DNA of 45,711 nt, from NCBI GenBank assembly GCA_946406925.1, contig CAMJMF010000002.1, positions 1 to 45,711 on the forward strand. Direction: 5' to 3'. The notes beneath the pieces were generated by a model. That model was given only the letters and a program-made list of their open reading frames with translations. It ran no database searches and was not told the DNA's origin. The stretch is from an uncultured Spirochaetales bacterium. Lineage in GTDB: Bacteria > Spirochaetota > Spirochaetia > Treponematales > Treponemataceae. Below, in pieces: positions 8,978 to 17,570 of the stretch (the stretch's first letter is position 1; each line of letters begins with the position of its first letter). Both the position numbers and the translations under genes were made by a program.

Positions 8978-9865
8978 ATGTTCTGCAATATCATTATTGA
9001 AGGCTTGATTTACGGAATTATGGTACTCGGCGTTTTTATGTCGTACCGCATTCTTAACTTCTGTGACATGACAGTAGACGGCGCGTTCCCGATGGGAGGC
9101 TGTATTCTTGCAGCTTGTCTTACAGCCGGAATGAATCCGGTTTTTGCGCTTTGTCTTGCTTTTTTAGGCGGAGTTATCGCCGGACTTTGTACCACTGTAA
9201 TTTATACCAAGCTCAAAATCCCGGATCTTCTTGCTGGTATTCTTGTAATGACAATGCTTTATTCGATTAACCTCCGCATAATGAGCAACAAAGCAAATAT
9301 TTCATTTCTTAAGATTAAGACACCATTCTCTAAGATTACCGCATTTTGCGCCAGCCACTTTCCGGCACTTCCTGCCGAAGTTGGAATTTGCGTTTTTCTG
9401 ATTATTTTTATAATTGCACTTAAATGGATTATGGACATCTTTTATCACACTGACCTTGGCCTTACAATGGGCGCACTTGGTGCAAACCAGCAGATGATTA
9501 TCTCTCAGGGCGTTAATCCGCAGATTGTACGCGGAATCGGTGTCTGCGTAGGTGACGGACTTGCAGCCCTTTCTGGTGCCTTTGCCGCAATGTACAACGG
9601 CTTTGCTGATGTCGGCAGCGGAACCGGCGTAATTGTAAGCGGTCTTGCTTCGCTCATGCTCGGTGAATTCATAATCCGCTCAAACAAAATCGGAATGCAG
9701 ACACTCTGTGTTTTAATCGGTTCTATTATTTACCGCGGAATAATGTACATAGGCAGAAGCTACGGTTTTGTCATCGGGCTCACAAGCAACGACCTGAAAC
9801 TTATTACAGGTCTTCTTATCATAATCTGCCTTATCATTTCAAAAAAGGGGAACAAACATGCTTGA
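8978..9865 (+). CDS. trpY: ABC transporter permease, TrpY type
   Basis: This 295-residue integral membrane protein has about eight hydrophobic segments and matches the COG4120-type permease family (YRILNFCDMTVDGAFPMGG near the start; GLASLMLGEFI near 225). It should form the channel that moves the ligand bound by the upstream lipoprotein into the cytoplasm. The ATG at 8978 has AAGGA 6 nt upstream. Its end overlaps the ATPase gene by 8 bp, indicating translational coupling. Confidence 0.88.
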   Translation: MFCNIIIEGLIYGIMVLGVFMSYRILNFCDMTVDGAFPMGGCILAACLTAGMNPVFALCLAFLGGVIAGLCTTVIYTKLKIPDLLAGILVMTMLYSINLRIMSNKANISFLKIKTPFSKITAFCASHFPALPAEVGICVFLIIFIIALKWIMDIFYHTDLGLTMGALGANQQMIISQGVNPQIVRGIGVCVGDGLAALSGAFAAMYNGFADVGSGTGVIVSGLASLMLGEFIIRSNKIGMQTLCVLIGSIIYRGIMYIGRSYGFVIGLTSNDLKLITGLLIIICLIISKKGNKHA

Positions 9866-10649
9866 GCTTAAAGATATTGGAATAACTTTTAACGCCGGAA
9901 CCCCGGACGAAAACGAAGCACTTAAAAACATAAACCTCAAGATAAACGACGGCGATTTTATCACCGTAATCGGCTCTAACGGCGCCGGTAAATCGACATT
10001 GTACAACATCATTTCGGGCAACATGCATCCTTCTCATGGAACAATTACGCTTGATTCAGAGGACATTACAAACGAGCCGGAATACAAGCGCGCCAAATAC
10101 ATGGGCCGCATTTTCCAGAATCCGCTTTTAGGCACAGCCGGCAAAATGTCGCTGCAGGACAACATGATGATCTGCAGCAATAAAGGCTGGAAGGGACTCA
10201 AAATCAGCCTTACCAAAAAGAAGCAGGCTTATTTCAGAGAAGAGCTCAAGAAGCTTAACATGGGACTTGAAGAACGCCTTAACGACAATGTTGATCAGTT
10301 TTCAGGCGGGCAACGGCAGGCGCTTACCCTTTTAATGGCAGTTTTGTCAAAGCCACAGATTCTTCTGCTTGACGAGCATACAGCCGCACTTGACCCGACA
10401 AACGCTGAAATTGTAATGAAACTTACAAAAGAGTTTGCCGACAAATACAATCTTACCGTAATGATGGTAACTCATAACATGCAGCAGGCTCTTGATTACG
10501 GCAACCGTCTTTTGATGATGGACGCCGGTGAAATAATTCTTGATATAAGCGGCAAAGAAAAAGAAAGTCTTACAATGGAAGATTTGAACAGACGCTTCAA
10601 AGAAATTCGAAAATCTTCTATCGTTAGTGACAAAATGGTTTTGCAATAA
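9858..10649 (+). CDS. trpZ: ABC transporter ATP-binding protein, TrpZ type
   Basis: This is the ATPase that drives the transporter (COG1101-type, 263 residues). Walker [10 protein letters not shown] is at 39-47, the signature FSGGQRQ near 148, Walker [10 protein letters not shown] with catalytic Glu near 170, and the switch His in MVTHNM near 203. All residues needed for ATP hydrolysis are present. The ATG lies inside the permease gene end and has AGGGG 6 nt upstream. The rpsU promoter begins 23 bp after its stop codon. Confidence 0.93.
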   Translation: MLELKDIGITFNAGTPDENEALKNINLKINDGDFITVIGSNGAGKSTLYNIISGNMHPSHGTITLDSEDITNEPEYKRAKYMGRIFQNPLLGTAGKMSLQDNMMICSNKGWKGLKISLTKKKQAYFREELKKLNMGLEERLNDNVDQFSGGQRQALTLLMAVLSKPQILLLDEHTAALDPTNAEIVMKLTKEFADKYNLTVMMVTHNMQQALDYGNRLLMMDAGEIILDISGKEKESLTMEDLNRRFKEIRKSSIVSDKMVLQ

Positions 10650-10672
10650 AACTCAGCCAATGCAAAATGCTC

Positions 10673-10701
10673 TTGACAAAAAGCGCGTTTTTCCGCAAAA
10701 T
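10673..10701 (+). promoter_or_regulatory. Probable promoter of rpsU
   Basis: A consensus TTGACA (10673-10678), 17-nt spacer and CAAAAT (10696-10701; 4 of 6 matches), giving a start near 10708. Confidence 0.55.
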
Positions 10702-10743
10702 AGGCATACGCTTACGGTTATCCGAAAGGAGGTGATTACACAA

Positions 10744-10956
10744 ATGGCACGCATCGTAGTTGATGATTCAGAAAACCTCGAAAAAGCAATTAAACGCTTT
10801 AAGAGAATGGTTGAAAAAGAAGGCATTATCCGCGAATGGAAAAAACGCGAATATTACGAAAAACCTTCTACCATTCAGAACCGCAAGAATAAGACAATTC
10901 AGCGCAAACTGATGAAGAAGTCAAGAAAATCAAAGGATTCTAAAGGATCGTATTAA
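10744..10956 (+). CDS. rpsU: 30S ribosomal protein bS21
   Basis: bS21 is a small basic protein of the 30S platform needed for initiation. The 70-residue product shows the family pattern ([17 protein letters not shown], then [13 protein letters not shown] and a Lys/Arg-rich tail). A longer open frame extends upstream, but the ATG at 10744 is the start: it is preceded at 7 nt by AAAGGAGGTGAT (10725-10736), a 12-nt complement to the expected 3' end of 16S rRNA and by far the strongest ribosome site in the window. The terminator follows inside the next reading frame. Confidence 0.96.
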   Translation: MARIVVDDSENLEKAIKRFKRMVEKEGIIREWKKREYYEKPSTIQNRKNKTIQRKLMKKSRKSKDSKGSY

Positions 10957-11883
10957 TTGATACTTTCGGTTCATAAAAAAGCTTCAGGATTTTCCTTGAA
11001 GCTTTTTTTGTCTATATGCATTACAATTCTCTTCTCTAATTGTGTAGTTTTATCACCAGCTGAACAGGCAAACGTTTCTCAGACTGAAAATTCTTCTACA
11101 AAAGAAACTGCAATTTCAATTGCAGAAACTCAGTTTAATTGGAAAGAAGTAGCCGAAGGCATTATGCATTGTTCGTTCTTTGATGAAACAAGCCACAGCT
11201 TATGCAACGCAGTTAAGATTAACCTAGATACACCGAATATTAATCTCATATCAAGCAGACCGATTGAAGAAGCTGCTGACGGCGGAACTTCAATTTTTAG
11301 AGCTGAAACAACAAAAAAATTTGCGCAGAGAAACGGAGCTATTGTTGCTGTAAACGCAACTCCGTTCAACTACCCTTCAGGCCGCGCCTCAAAGAAAAGA
11401 ACAATTGCAGGTGTCTATGCAATTAACGACAAGATTTTAGCCCCACAAGCCGGCCGTTATGCCGCACTAATTTTTGAAGCTGACAATAACGAAAAACTTA
11501 CAGCAAGCATTTTAGATACACAGAACGATTTTGAGCCGAACGCTTCAACAAGATTTGCTTTCGGCGGTTTCTGGACAATTCTAAGAGACGGCGAAATAAT
11601 CATGTTCAAGTCAAAGCAAAAAGAGCCGCGCACCGCAGCAGGTATTCTTGATAACGGAAAAACGTTAATTTTGCTTGCAATCGATAAATCCGGAAGCACT
11701 TCAAAAGGTGCAACCTTCAACGAAACTTCTTCAATTCTTTTAAAATTGGGCGCACAAGAAGCAATAATGCTTGACGGCGGAAGCTCATCTTCTTTGATTA
11801 TCAACGGCAGGCAAATTTCTAAAACATTTCCGCATGTAGAAGTTGCGTTAAGTTTTGGATTCCAGCTTAAAGATTCTGAATAA
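10957..11883 (+). CDS. Phosphodiester glycosidase (NAGPA-like) family lipoprotein
   Basis: The C-terminal two thirds match the phosphodiester glycosidase family (DUF2233/NAGPA, PF09992): GAIVAVNATPFNY, a central GGFWTILRDGEI, RTAAGILDNGKTLILLAID and GAQEAIMLDGGSSSSLIING. Members act on phosphodiester-linked sugars or cell-wall glycans; the substrate here is unknown. The N-terminus is a signal with a hydrophobic core ending ILFSNC; Asn before Cys makes it an unusual lipobox. No ATG exists before the core. TTG at 10957 abuts the rpsU stop and has AAAGGA 9 nt upstream. TTG at 10996 (AGGA 6 nt upstream) gives a compact MKLFLSI-type signal. I cannot decide between them. Confidence 0.85.
   Translation: MILSVHKKASGFSLKLFLSICITILFSNCVVLSPAEQANVSQTENSSTKETAISIAETQFNWKEVAEGIMHCSFFDETSHSLCNAVKINLDTPNINLISSRPIEEAADGGTSIFRAETTKKFAQRNGAIVAVNATPFNYPSGRASKKRTIAGVYAINDKILAPQAGRYAALIFEADNNEKLTASILDTQNDFEPNASTRFAFGGFWTILRDGEIIMFKSKQKEPRTAAGILDNGKTLILLAIDKSGSTSKGATFNETSSILLKLGAQEAIMLDGGSSSSLIINGRQISKTFPHVEVALSFGFQLKDSE
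10975..11009 (+). terminator. rpsU terminator, embedded in the next reading frame
   Basis: AAAAAAGCTTCA (10975-10986) pairs with TGAAGCTTTTTT (10997-11008), and the T run extends to 11009. The hairpin overlaps the signal-peptide codons of the glycosidase gene, whose transcripts from the rpsU promoter must read through it. Confidence 0.85.
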
Positions 11884-11955
11884 GATTCAGCGTCATTAAC
11901 GGGCGTGCCCCGATAATCTTTGCTTTAGCTTGCCCGGTCGAGTCGGGCAATGACA
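11884..11955. repeat. Small hairpin spacer between convergent genes
   Basis: TTGCCCG (11930-11936) pairs with CGGGCAA (11944-11950), and a smaller CGGGC/GCCCCG hairpin lies near 11900. The text resembles short dispersed intergenic repeats and may also serve as a bidirectional terminator, though there is no clear T run. Confidence 0.45.
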
Positions 11956-12912
11956 TTACGCTCTTACAAGATGCACTGCAAAACCGGCAATTTCCTTATC
12001 AAGATAAATCACAGAAAGTTTGTCTTTCTTATATTTTGCAGTTTCATCAACACCTTTAAAGCCAAACTGTTCTAGATATGCAAGAGCCCTTTCAATATTC
12101 CAGCACTTAACTGCTATATGGCCGTTTGTACCGCGTCCTTTTGACTTCATCAGCTCTATGCATGAAGCATTAAAAATCGATGAATTACCGTCTTTAACCG
12201 GAAAACCAAATAAAGCAAACAGCTTCGCAGCTTTCATTGCTTCATCTGCATTTTCAGTATTTATGCCTATATGTGCCAGTTCAAAACCATGCAGGGCTGT
12301 AACAGCTTCTCTGCACAGTCTGGTTATTTCTGCCCAGTTTTCAGCTTCAATCAAGTCAGATTTTACCATCCAGCTGCCGCCAATCGCATGAACATTGGCG
12401 CATTTTGCATAGTCGCCAAGATTTTTCATGCTGATTCCACCTGTAGGCATAAACTTAACCTGTGGGAACGGTCCAGAAAGCGCTGACAGCATAGACACAC
12501 CGCCGGAAGTTTCAGCCGGGAAAAATTTCAGAACCTCAAGCCCTTTAGCAAGCCCGGCTTCTACTCCGCTAGGGTTATTAATGCCAGGAACAACAGGCAT
12601 ATTATTGCTGATGCACCAGTCAACAACATCTGGTGAAAAGCCGGGAGCTACAATAAACTTTGCCCCGGCCTCTTTTGCACGTTTTGCATATTCAATATTT
12701 ATTACAGTGCCTGCACCAATAAGCATTTCAGGAAATTTCTTTGAAATAATAGAAATTGCTTCTGCGGCGGCATCTGTTCTAAAAGTAATCTCTGCACATG
12801 GAAGTCCGCCGTCAATAAGTGCCTTTGCAAGGCCACAGGCACGAGAAACATCATCAATTTTAACAACTGGGACAAGCCCGATATTACCAAGCTTCTTCAA
12901 TACATCATTCAT
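11956..12912 (-). CDS. eda: KDPG/KHG aldolase fused to a VOC-like domain
   Basis: The N-terminal about 205 residues are a 2-keto-3-deoxy-6-phosphogluconate aldolase, which splits KDPG into pyruvate and glyceraldehyde-3-phosphate. It shows LVPVVKID, the CAEITFRT segment with the catalytic Glu, IGAGTV, FIVAPGFSP, the Schiff-base Lys in LKFFPAE and FMPTGGIS. About 110 further residues (from HGFELAHIGINT) look like a glyoxalase/VOC module with two beta-alpha-beta units; KDPG aldolases are usually about 210 residues long. The start is uncertain: the ATG at 12912 has AGGAG 14 nt upstream, while an in-frame TTG at 12918 has it at 8 nt. It diverges from a KDG kinase gene, its pathway partner, across a large palindrome. 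Confidence 0.9.
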   Translation of the reverse strand: MNDVLKKLGNIGLVPVVKIDDVSRACGLAKALIDGGLPCAEITFRTDAAAEAISIISKKFPEMLIGAGTVINIEYAKRAKEAGAKFIVAPGFSPDVVDWCISNNMPVVPGINNPSGVEAGLAKGLEVLKFFPAETSGGVSMLSALSGPFPQVKFMPTGGISMKNLGDYAKCANVHAIGGSWMVKSDLIEAENWAEITRLCREAVTALHGFELAHIGINTENADEAMKAAKLFALFGFPVKDGNSSIFNASCIELMKSKGRGTNGHIAVKCWNIERALAYLEQFGFKGVDETAKYKKDKLSVIYLDKEIAGFAVHLVRA

Positions 12913-12941
12913 GTACAAAAATTTAACTCCTTTTGACATAC

Positions 12942-12978
12942 TTGTCAATTAGTGCAATATTATGTCACTGATTGACAA
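12942..12978. promoter_or_regulatory. 37-bp palindromic operator between eda and the KDG kinase gene
   Basis: TTGTCAATTAGTG (12942-12954) faces CACTGATTGACAA (12966-12978) across 11 nt, with one mismatch in 13. The right arm contains the -35 box of the kinase promoter and the left arm overlaps the eda leader. One regulator could control both genes. The binding family is unknown; a GntR-type sugar-acid regulator is a guess. Confidence 0.75.
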
Positions 12979-13000
12979 TTAAGTTACATAGAGCTAGAGT
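12972..13000 (+). promoter_or_regulatory. Promoter of the KDG kinase gene
   Basis: TTGACA (12972-12977), 17-nt spacer and TAGAGT (12995-13000). The -35 lies within the right operator arm, which suggests repression by occlusion. Confidence 0.7.
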
Positions 13001-13019
13001 ATCTTTTGGGAGGATTTCC

Positions 13020-14051
13020 ATGGACAAAATTATTACGTTCGGTGAAATTATGTTAAGGCTTAAATCGCCGGAGCACGAACGTTTTTTTCAGCAGCCACGT
13101 TTAGAAGCCACTTTTGGTGGTGGTGAAGCAAACGTTGCCGTATCACTTTCTATTCTTGGCAAACAGGGTGTTTTTGTTACTGCACTGCCAGATAACCCGA
13201 TAGGCGGAGGCGCTGTTTCGGCACTTCGTTCTCATGGAGTTGATGTTTCATTTATTAAAAAGACCAAAGGCCGCATGGGAATCTATTACCTTGAATCTGG
13301 TGCAAACCAGAGAGCTTCTAATGTAGTTTATGACCGCGAATATACAAGCATTTCTTTGGCTAAACCCGGAGATTTTGACTGGAAAACAATCTTTGCAGGT
13401 GCAGGCTGGTTCCATATTACAGGAATCACACCGGCTTTATCAGAAACTACAGCTGCCCTTTCACTTGAAGCTGTAAAAGCCGCAAAAGATGCAGGCTGCA
13501 TTGTATCAATAGATTTGAATTACCGCAAAAAGCTTTGGAATTACGGTAAAAAAGCCTCTGAAATAATGTGCGGACTGGTTCCATATGCTGATGTTATTAT
13601 CGCAAATGAAGAAGATATACAAAAAGCTCTTGAAATTTCAGCCCCTGTTGACGTCACCAGCGGTGAACTTGATACTAAAACATACAAAATTCTCGCAGAA
13701 AAAGTAAAAGCTGCATACCCGAATGTTTCGGTTGTCGCAATTACATTAAGAGAATCTCATTCAGCTGATCATAACGGTTGGAGTGCTGCACTTCATGGCA
13801 AGACAGGTTTTTATCTTTCTAAGAAATATGAAATCACTGATATCGTAGACCGCGTTGGCGGCGGTGACAGTTTTGCAGCAGGGCTTATTTTCGGGCTTCT
13901 TGAGTTCGGCAGCGATGAAGAAAAAGCATTGAATTTTGCTACAGCTGCATCTTGCTTAAAACATTCTATTCCAGGCGATTTCAACCTTGCCACACGCAAA
14001 GAAGTTGAAGCATTATGTGCAGGTGACGGTTCCGGCAGAGTACAACGCTAA
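13020..14051 (+). CDS. kdgK: 2-keto-3-deoxygluconate kinase (PfkB family)
   Basis: This PfkB-family sugar kinase should phosphorylate 2-keto-3-deoxygluconate to KDPG, the substrate of the divergent aldolase. The 343-residue product starts [10 protein letters not shown] and has the substrate-binding [23 protein letters not shown], and the signature [12 protein letters not shown] with catalytic Asp283. I chose the ATG at 13020 because GGGAGGA lies 5 nt upstream; a longer frame begins inside the operator and is not credible. The specificity is inferred mainly from the pairing with eda. The pair would handle uronate (for example pectin or glucuronoxylan) breakdown products. Confidence 0.88.
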   Translation: MDKIITFGEIMLRLKSPEHERFFQQPRLEATFGGGEANVAVSLSILGKQGVFVTALPDNPIGGGAVSALRSHGVDVSFIKKTKGRMGIYYLESGANQRASNVVYDREYTSISLAKPGDFDWKTIFAGAGWFHITGITPALSETTAALSLEAVKAAKDAGCIVSIDLNYRKKLWNYGKKASEIMCGLVPYADVIIANEEDIQKALEISAPVDVTSGELDTKTYKILAEKVKAAYPNVSVVAITLRESHSADHNGWSAALHGKTGFYLSKKYEITDIVDRVGGGDSFAAGLIFGLLEFGSDEEKALNFATAASCLKHSIPGDFNLATRKEVEALCAGDGSGRVQR

Positions 14052-14076
14052 AACAATCCTGCGATGCGTAGGAGAT

Positions 14077-14109
14077 AAAAAAAGCACCTTCGGCTGAAGG
14101 TGCTTTTTT
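14077..14109. terminator. Bidirectional terminator between convergent genes
   Basis: A long stem of AAAGCACCTTC against GAAGGTGCTTT around GGCT, with A and T runs on both sides. It serves the KDG kinase gene and the permease gene ending at 14130. Confidence 0.9.
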
Positions 14110-14129
14110 GTTTCTAACACTTGTCAGTA

Positions 14130-14978
14130 TTAGCCCTTTACAGAACCAAGAGCAACACCGGCAATAATGTACTTAGAAAGCAAAAAGTATACTACAAACA
14201 GCGGCAAAACAGTAAGAAGAAGTCCCAAATAAATTGAACCATATTCTGTACGATAAATATCACCGCGGAGCAAACTTACCATAATTGGCATTGTATAGTG
14301 GTCATGCTTAGTAAGCAAAACCAACGGCATAAACAATTCATTCCACTTAGAAACAAAGATGAAGATTGCCTGTGTAGCAATTGCAGGTTTCATAATCGGC
14401 AGCGCAATTGTATTGAATGTGTAGAACTCTTTAGCACCGTCAATACGTGCAGATTCAATAATCTCAAGCGACAATGAAGGAATCATGTATTGCCGCATAA
14501 AGAAGACCGTGGAAGGTGCCGCTATTGCCGGAATAATCAACGGCAGGAAGTTGTTCGTCAGATGTACCTTGTAAATCATCTGATAGAAACCAATTGTAAC
14601 AATCTGAGACGGAATCATCATGACTGCCATGATGAACGTAAAGAATGTTCTCTTCAACTTCCAGTCATAAACTACGATTGAATATGCTGTTAATGTAGAG
14701 AAGTAAACAGCACATATAGTTGCACCTACAGCAATAATCAGAGAGTTTATAAAACCCTGCATTGCATTGAACTGCTTGCCGTTCAAAATCTGCCAGTTAT
14801 TCATCAAATATTTTGATGGAATAATAGATACAGCATGTGACTGAATCTGATAAGTGTTTCTGGTTGCGTTTACAATCATTGTCCAGAAAGGAAAAATACT
14901 TAAAAATGTAAGAATAATACAAACAATGTATACAAAACATTTAAAAGTTGTTTTTTGTGCAGACAGAGACTTGCTCAT
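14130..14978 (-). CDS. Sugar ABC transporter permease, MalG type
   Basis: This 282-residue inner-membrane protein has six hydrophobic segments and the MalG-type EAA loop that contacts the ATPase (SLEIIESARIDGAKEFYTFNTIALPIMKPA). It forms one half of the channel of a CUT1 (carbohydrate uptake 1) importer. It ends in a typical short tail (ALGSVKG). Its ATG overlaps the TGA of the upstream permease gene (ATGA), so the two are translationally coupled. No ATPase gene is adjacent; a shared MsmK/UgpC-type ATPase elsewhere is likely. Confidence 0.92.
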   Translation of the reverse strand: MSKSLSAQKTTFKCFVYIVCIILTFLSIFPFWTMIVNATRNTYQIQSHAVSIIPSKYLMNNWQILNGKQFNAMQGFINSLIIAVGATICAVYFSTLTAYSIVVYDWKLKRTFFTFIMAVMMIPSQIVTIGFYQMIYKVHLTNNFLPLIIPAIAAPSTVFFMRQYMIPSLSLEIIESARIDGAKEFYTFNTIALPIMKPAIATQAIFIFVSKWNELFMPLVLLTKHDHYTMPIMVSLLRGDIYRTEYGSIYLGLLLTVLPLFVVYFLLSKYIIAGVALGSVKG

Positions 14979-15961
14979 TTGCCGCCTCCTTGCTTAGCCA
15001 AAGCTTTTTGTTCTTTTTTATATGCCTTAATTCTTGCTTTTTCAGCTTTATATAACTTGACTTCATCTTTATCGCGCATCATAAAGAACATAATTGCTGA
15101 CAAAATAGCGATGATGATAAACATAATCATACTTGCAGCTGATGCTGTTGCATAAAGATAACTGCCTGAGAATGCAATATCGTAAATAAATACACTGGCT
15201 GTAATCGTTGAGTTATCAGGACCGCCCCAGTTAAACAACTTCGGAATATCGAACATCTGGAGACCACCAATCAACGAAGTAACAAGTGTAAAGAGCATAA
15301 TCGTTCTAAGGTTCGGTAAAGTAATTTTAAAGAATTTCTGTGCACCGTTAGCACCGTCAATTTCTGCAGCTTCAAAAATATCAGGACTGATACCCAAAAT
15401 ACCTGAAATTAAAACAATCATTGTGTAGCCGTACCACTGCCAGAACTGAACAAACGCAACAATTGCCCTTGAAGCAGTCGATGACTGTATAAAGTTGAAC
15501 TTAGCAAATCCCAATGATTCAAGAATTGAGTTTACTGGTCCAACCGGATAAGAAAACAAAGCATTGAACAAAATAGCAACAGATGCCGCTGTAATAATAT
15601 TAGGCATATAGAATACTACTTTGAAGAAGCCCCGTCCTTTGATTCTGGTTGCATCATTGCTGAACCATGCAGCAAGAGCAAGAGCAAAAACAATCTGTGG
15701 AATAAAGTTTGAAATCCAAATGATGAATGTATTCTTTACAGATTTAACAAAGGTAAGATTAGATGACAATCTGATAAAGTTTCTGAATAAAGGTTTTGCA
15801 ATTTGAATGTTTGTATTGCCCATACCTTTCAGGTTTGTAAAACCTAAAGCAATTGTATAAACAATAGGATATGCCATAAAAATAAGCCAGGCTACAATAA
15901 ACGGAATGGCAAAATAATATCCGTATTTTGCATAGCTTATTTTGTTGTGTTTCTGTTTCAT
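14975..15961 (-). CDS. Sugar ABC transporter permease, MalF type
   Basis: The partner permease of the CUT1 importer (328 residues from the ATG at 15961). It has six membrane segments and the EAA loop (PDIFEAAEIDGANGAQKFFKI), followed by a lysine-rich cytoplasmic tail. A TTG five codons upstream is possible, but the ATG has GGGG at 7 nt. It follows the binding-protein gene after a strong terminator-like hairpin, so it is probably expressed at a lower level. Confidence 0.92.
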   Translation of the reverse strand: MKQKHNKISYAKYGYYFAIPFIVAWLIFMAYPIVYTIALGFTNLKGMGNTNIQIAKPLFRNFIRLSSNLTFVKSVKNTFIIWISNFIPQIVFALALAAWFSNDATRIKGRGFFKVVFYMPNIITAASVAILFNALFSYPVGPVNSILESLGFAKFNFIQSSTASRAIVAFVQFWQWYGYTMIVLISGILGISPDIFEAAEIDGANGAQKFFKITLPNLRTIMLFTLVTSLIGGLQMFDIPKLFNWGGPDNSTITASVFIYDIAFSGSYLYATASAASMIMFIIIAILSAIMFFMMRDKDEVKLYKAEKARIKAYKKEQKALAKQGGGK

Positions 15962-16009
15962 ATAAACCCCAGCCAAAAAATGGAAAGACTGTGTCTGTAC
16001 ACATTAAAA

Positions 16010-16064
16010 AATCGAAAAAAAAACGAGTTTGTGAGTTGCAAAGTTTTCAAAACACAAACTCGTT
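16010..16064 (-). terminator. Attenuator hairpin between binding-protein and permease genes
   Basis: AACGAGTTTGTG pairs with CACAAACTCGTT (arms 16053-16064 and 16022-16033), followed on the minus strand by a T run. It lies between the binding-protein stop and the MalF-type gene. Confidence 0.85.
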
Positions 16065-16081
16065 ATCTGCAAACAAACCGG

Positions 16082-16101
16082 GCTGTCTTTTGCAAGACAG
16101 C
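16082..16101 (-). other. Small hairpin just after the binding-protein stop codon
   Basis: GCTGTCTT pairs with AAGACAGC around TTGC (8 bp, 4-nt loop), with no T run. It may protect the 3' end of the binding-protein mRNA after termination at the next hairpin. Confidence 0.6.
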
Positions 16102-16114
16102 ACCAGTTGATTAA

Positions 16115-17443
16115 TTAGATGTCAAGGTCAAACTTGTCAGCTACTGTCTGTTTGAAGTCAGCAATAGCCTGTTCTTTTGACTTCTGTCCGTAAGCATAAG
16201 CACGAACCTGATCACGCCAAATCTGGTTGATACCTTCATCATACTGTGTAAGGTTCTTACCTGTTGCATATTTGTTAGCAGGAACAAATACGTCGAACAT
16301 GTTCTGACCATTCAAGAAATCAAGTTTACCGTTTGATTTAGCCATAACTGTACCAGAAGATACTGTATCTTTTGTACCGCCTTCGCCGTTCAAAGTACCG
16401 TTAGCCCAAGCATAAAGAAGACCGCTTTCTGATGTATCCAATGTGATCCATTCGATAATCTGGCGAACACCGTCTTTAGCTTTTGTGTTGTCGTTTACAC
16501 AGAGCCATGTACCACCCCAGAAGAATCCGATTGGTGATTCACAAACAGCCCAGTCACCGTATGAACCTTCACCGATTTTTGATCCACCTGAGTTACCAGC
16601 CATAACGTAGTTGATGAGCCATGCAGGACCGAAGAAACCGAATGCTGTACCTGTTTCTTTCATATCTGCGAACCAAGCGTCTGTCCAGTCACGTGTATCG
16701 TTGTTGTAACCGTTGTCGAACATCTTCTTTGAATAGTCCATGAAAGCTTCACGTTTTGGGTCAATGTAGAGCTTGTTGTTTACGATCCAACCCTTGTCAG
16801 AAGAGTTTTCAACAGCGTGCCAGAGGTCACCGTCACCAGAACAGATTTTGTAACCTTTAGCTTTAAGATCTTCAGCAGCTTTCCAGAATTTGTCGAGTTT
16901 CTGTGTACCACCACCGATCTTGTCTTTTACAACTTTAGGATCATCTGAACCCCAAGTAGCTTTAGCAATTGAGCGGCGATAGATGAATGCACCACCAGTT
17001 GCCTGATATGGAAGAGCTACGAGGTCTTTTCCGCGTGTACCGATATCAACTGCGTACTGAGCGATCTGAGCATCTTTCAAAGCTTTGTTAACATTGATTC
17101 CGAGATCCTTGTATTTTGCTGCGTAACCAGAAGCATCGCCCTGAGTATATTTCAAAACGAATGCTGATTCACAACAATAAAGGTCTGGAGCGTCTTTTCC
17201 GCCGCCTGCCAAAGCCTGGTCAAGAGCTGGCTGATAAGCACCGTCTGTTGTTGCAATAATTGTTGTGTTGATTTCATAAGGGAAATCAGGATGTGCAGCA
17301 ACATATTTATCAATCATTTTTGGTACTTCGTCTGTGAATGTCCAAACATTGATAACCTTTACATTCTTGTCATTCTTTGGTTTTGCAGATACAGAACCAA
17401 CGATCAATGCTACACAAATCAATGCAGCAAGCAACTTTTTCAT
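16115..17443 (-). CDS. Sugar ABC transporter substrate-binding protein (family 1)
   Basis: The product (442 residues) is a family 1 extracellular solute-binding protein, the ligand receptor for the CUT1 permeases downstream. The first 20 residues are a signal peptide ending GSVSA with no lipobox Cys, so unlike other binding proteins in this window it appears periplasmic and not lipid-anchored. The mature part starts KVINVWTFTDEVPKM and is rich in aromatic residues (many Trp and Tyr), typical of sugar sites. The ligand cannot be told from sequence; neighbours suggest an oligosaccharide from plant cell walls. The ribosome site AGGAGGA is strong. Its promoter carries a palindrome at 17574. Confidence 0.92.
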   Translation of the reverse strand: MKKLLAALICVALIVGSVSAKPKNDKNVKVINVWTFTDEVPKMIDKYVAAHPDFPYEINTTIIATTDGAYQPALDQALAGGGKDAPDLYCCESAFVLKYTQGDASGYAAKYKDLGINVNKALKDAQIAQYAVDIGTRGKDLVALPYQATGGAFIYRRSIAKATWGSDDPKVVKDKIGGGTQKLDKFWKAAEDLKAKGYKICSGDGDLWHAVENSSDKGWIVNNKLYIDPKREAFMDYSKKMFDNGYNNDTRDWTDAWFADMKETGTAFGFFGPAWLINYVMAGNSGGSKIGEGSYGDWAVCESPIGFFWGGTWLCVNDNTKAKDGVRQIIEWITLDTSESGLLYAWANGTLNGEGGTKDTVSSGTVMAKSNGKLDFLNGQNMFDVFVPANKYATGKNLTQYDEGINQIWRDQVRAYAYGQKSKEQAIADFKQTVADKFDLDI

Positions 17444-17570
17444 AACATTCCTCCTATTATGATGTTATAAAATTTTCATTTATAAAAACCTGAATCATCA
17501 TTGAGGTTACACAAAAAATGCGGATAATCTCAATAATTTTTTCAGATTTATTCAAATTAATGATAGTATT

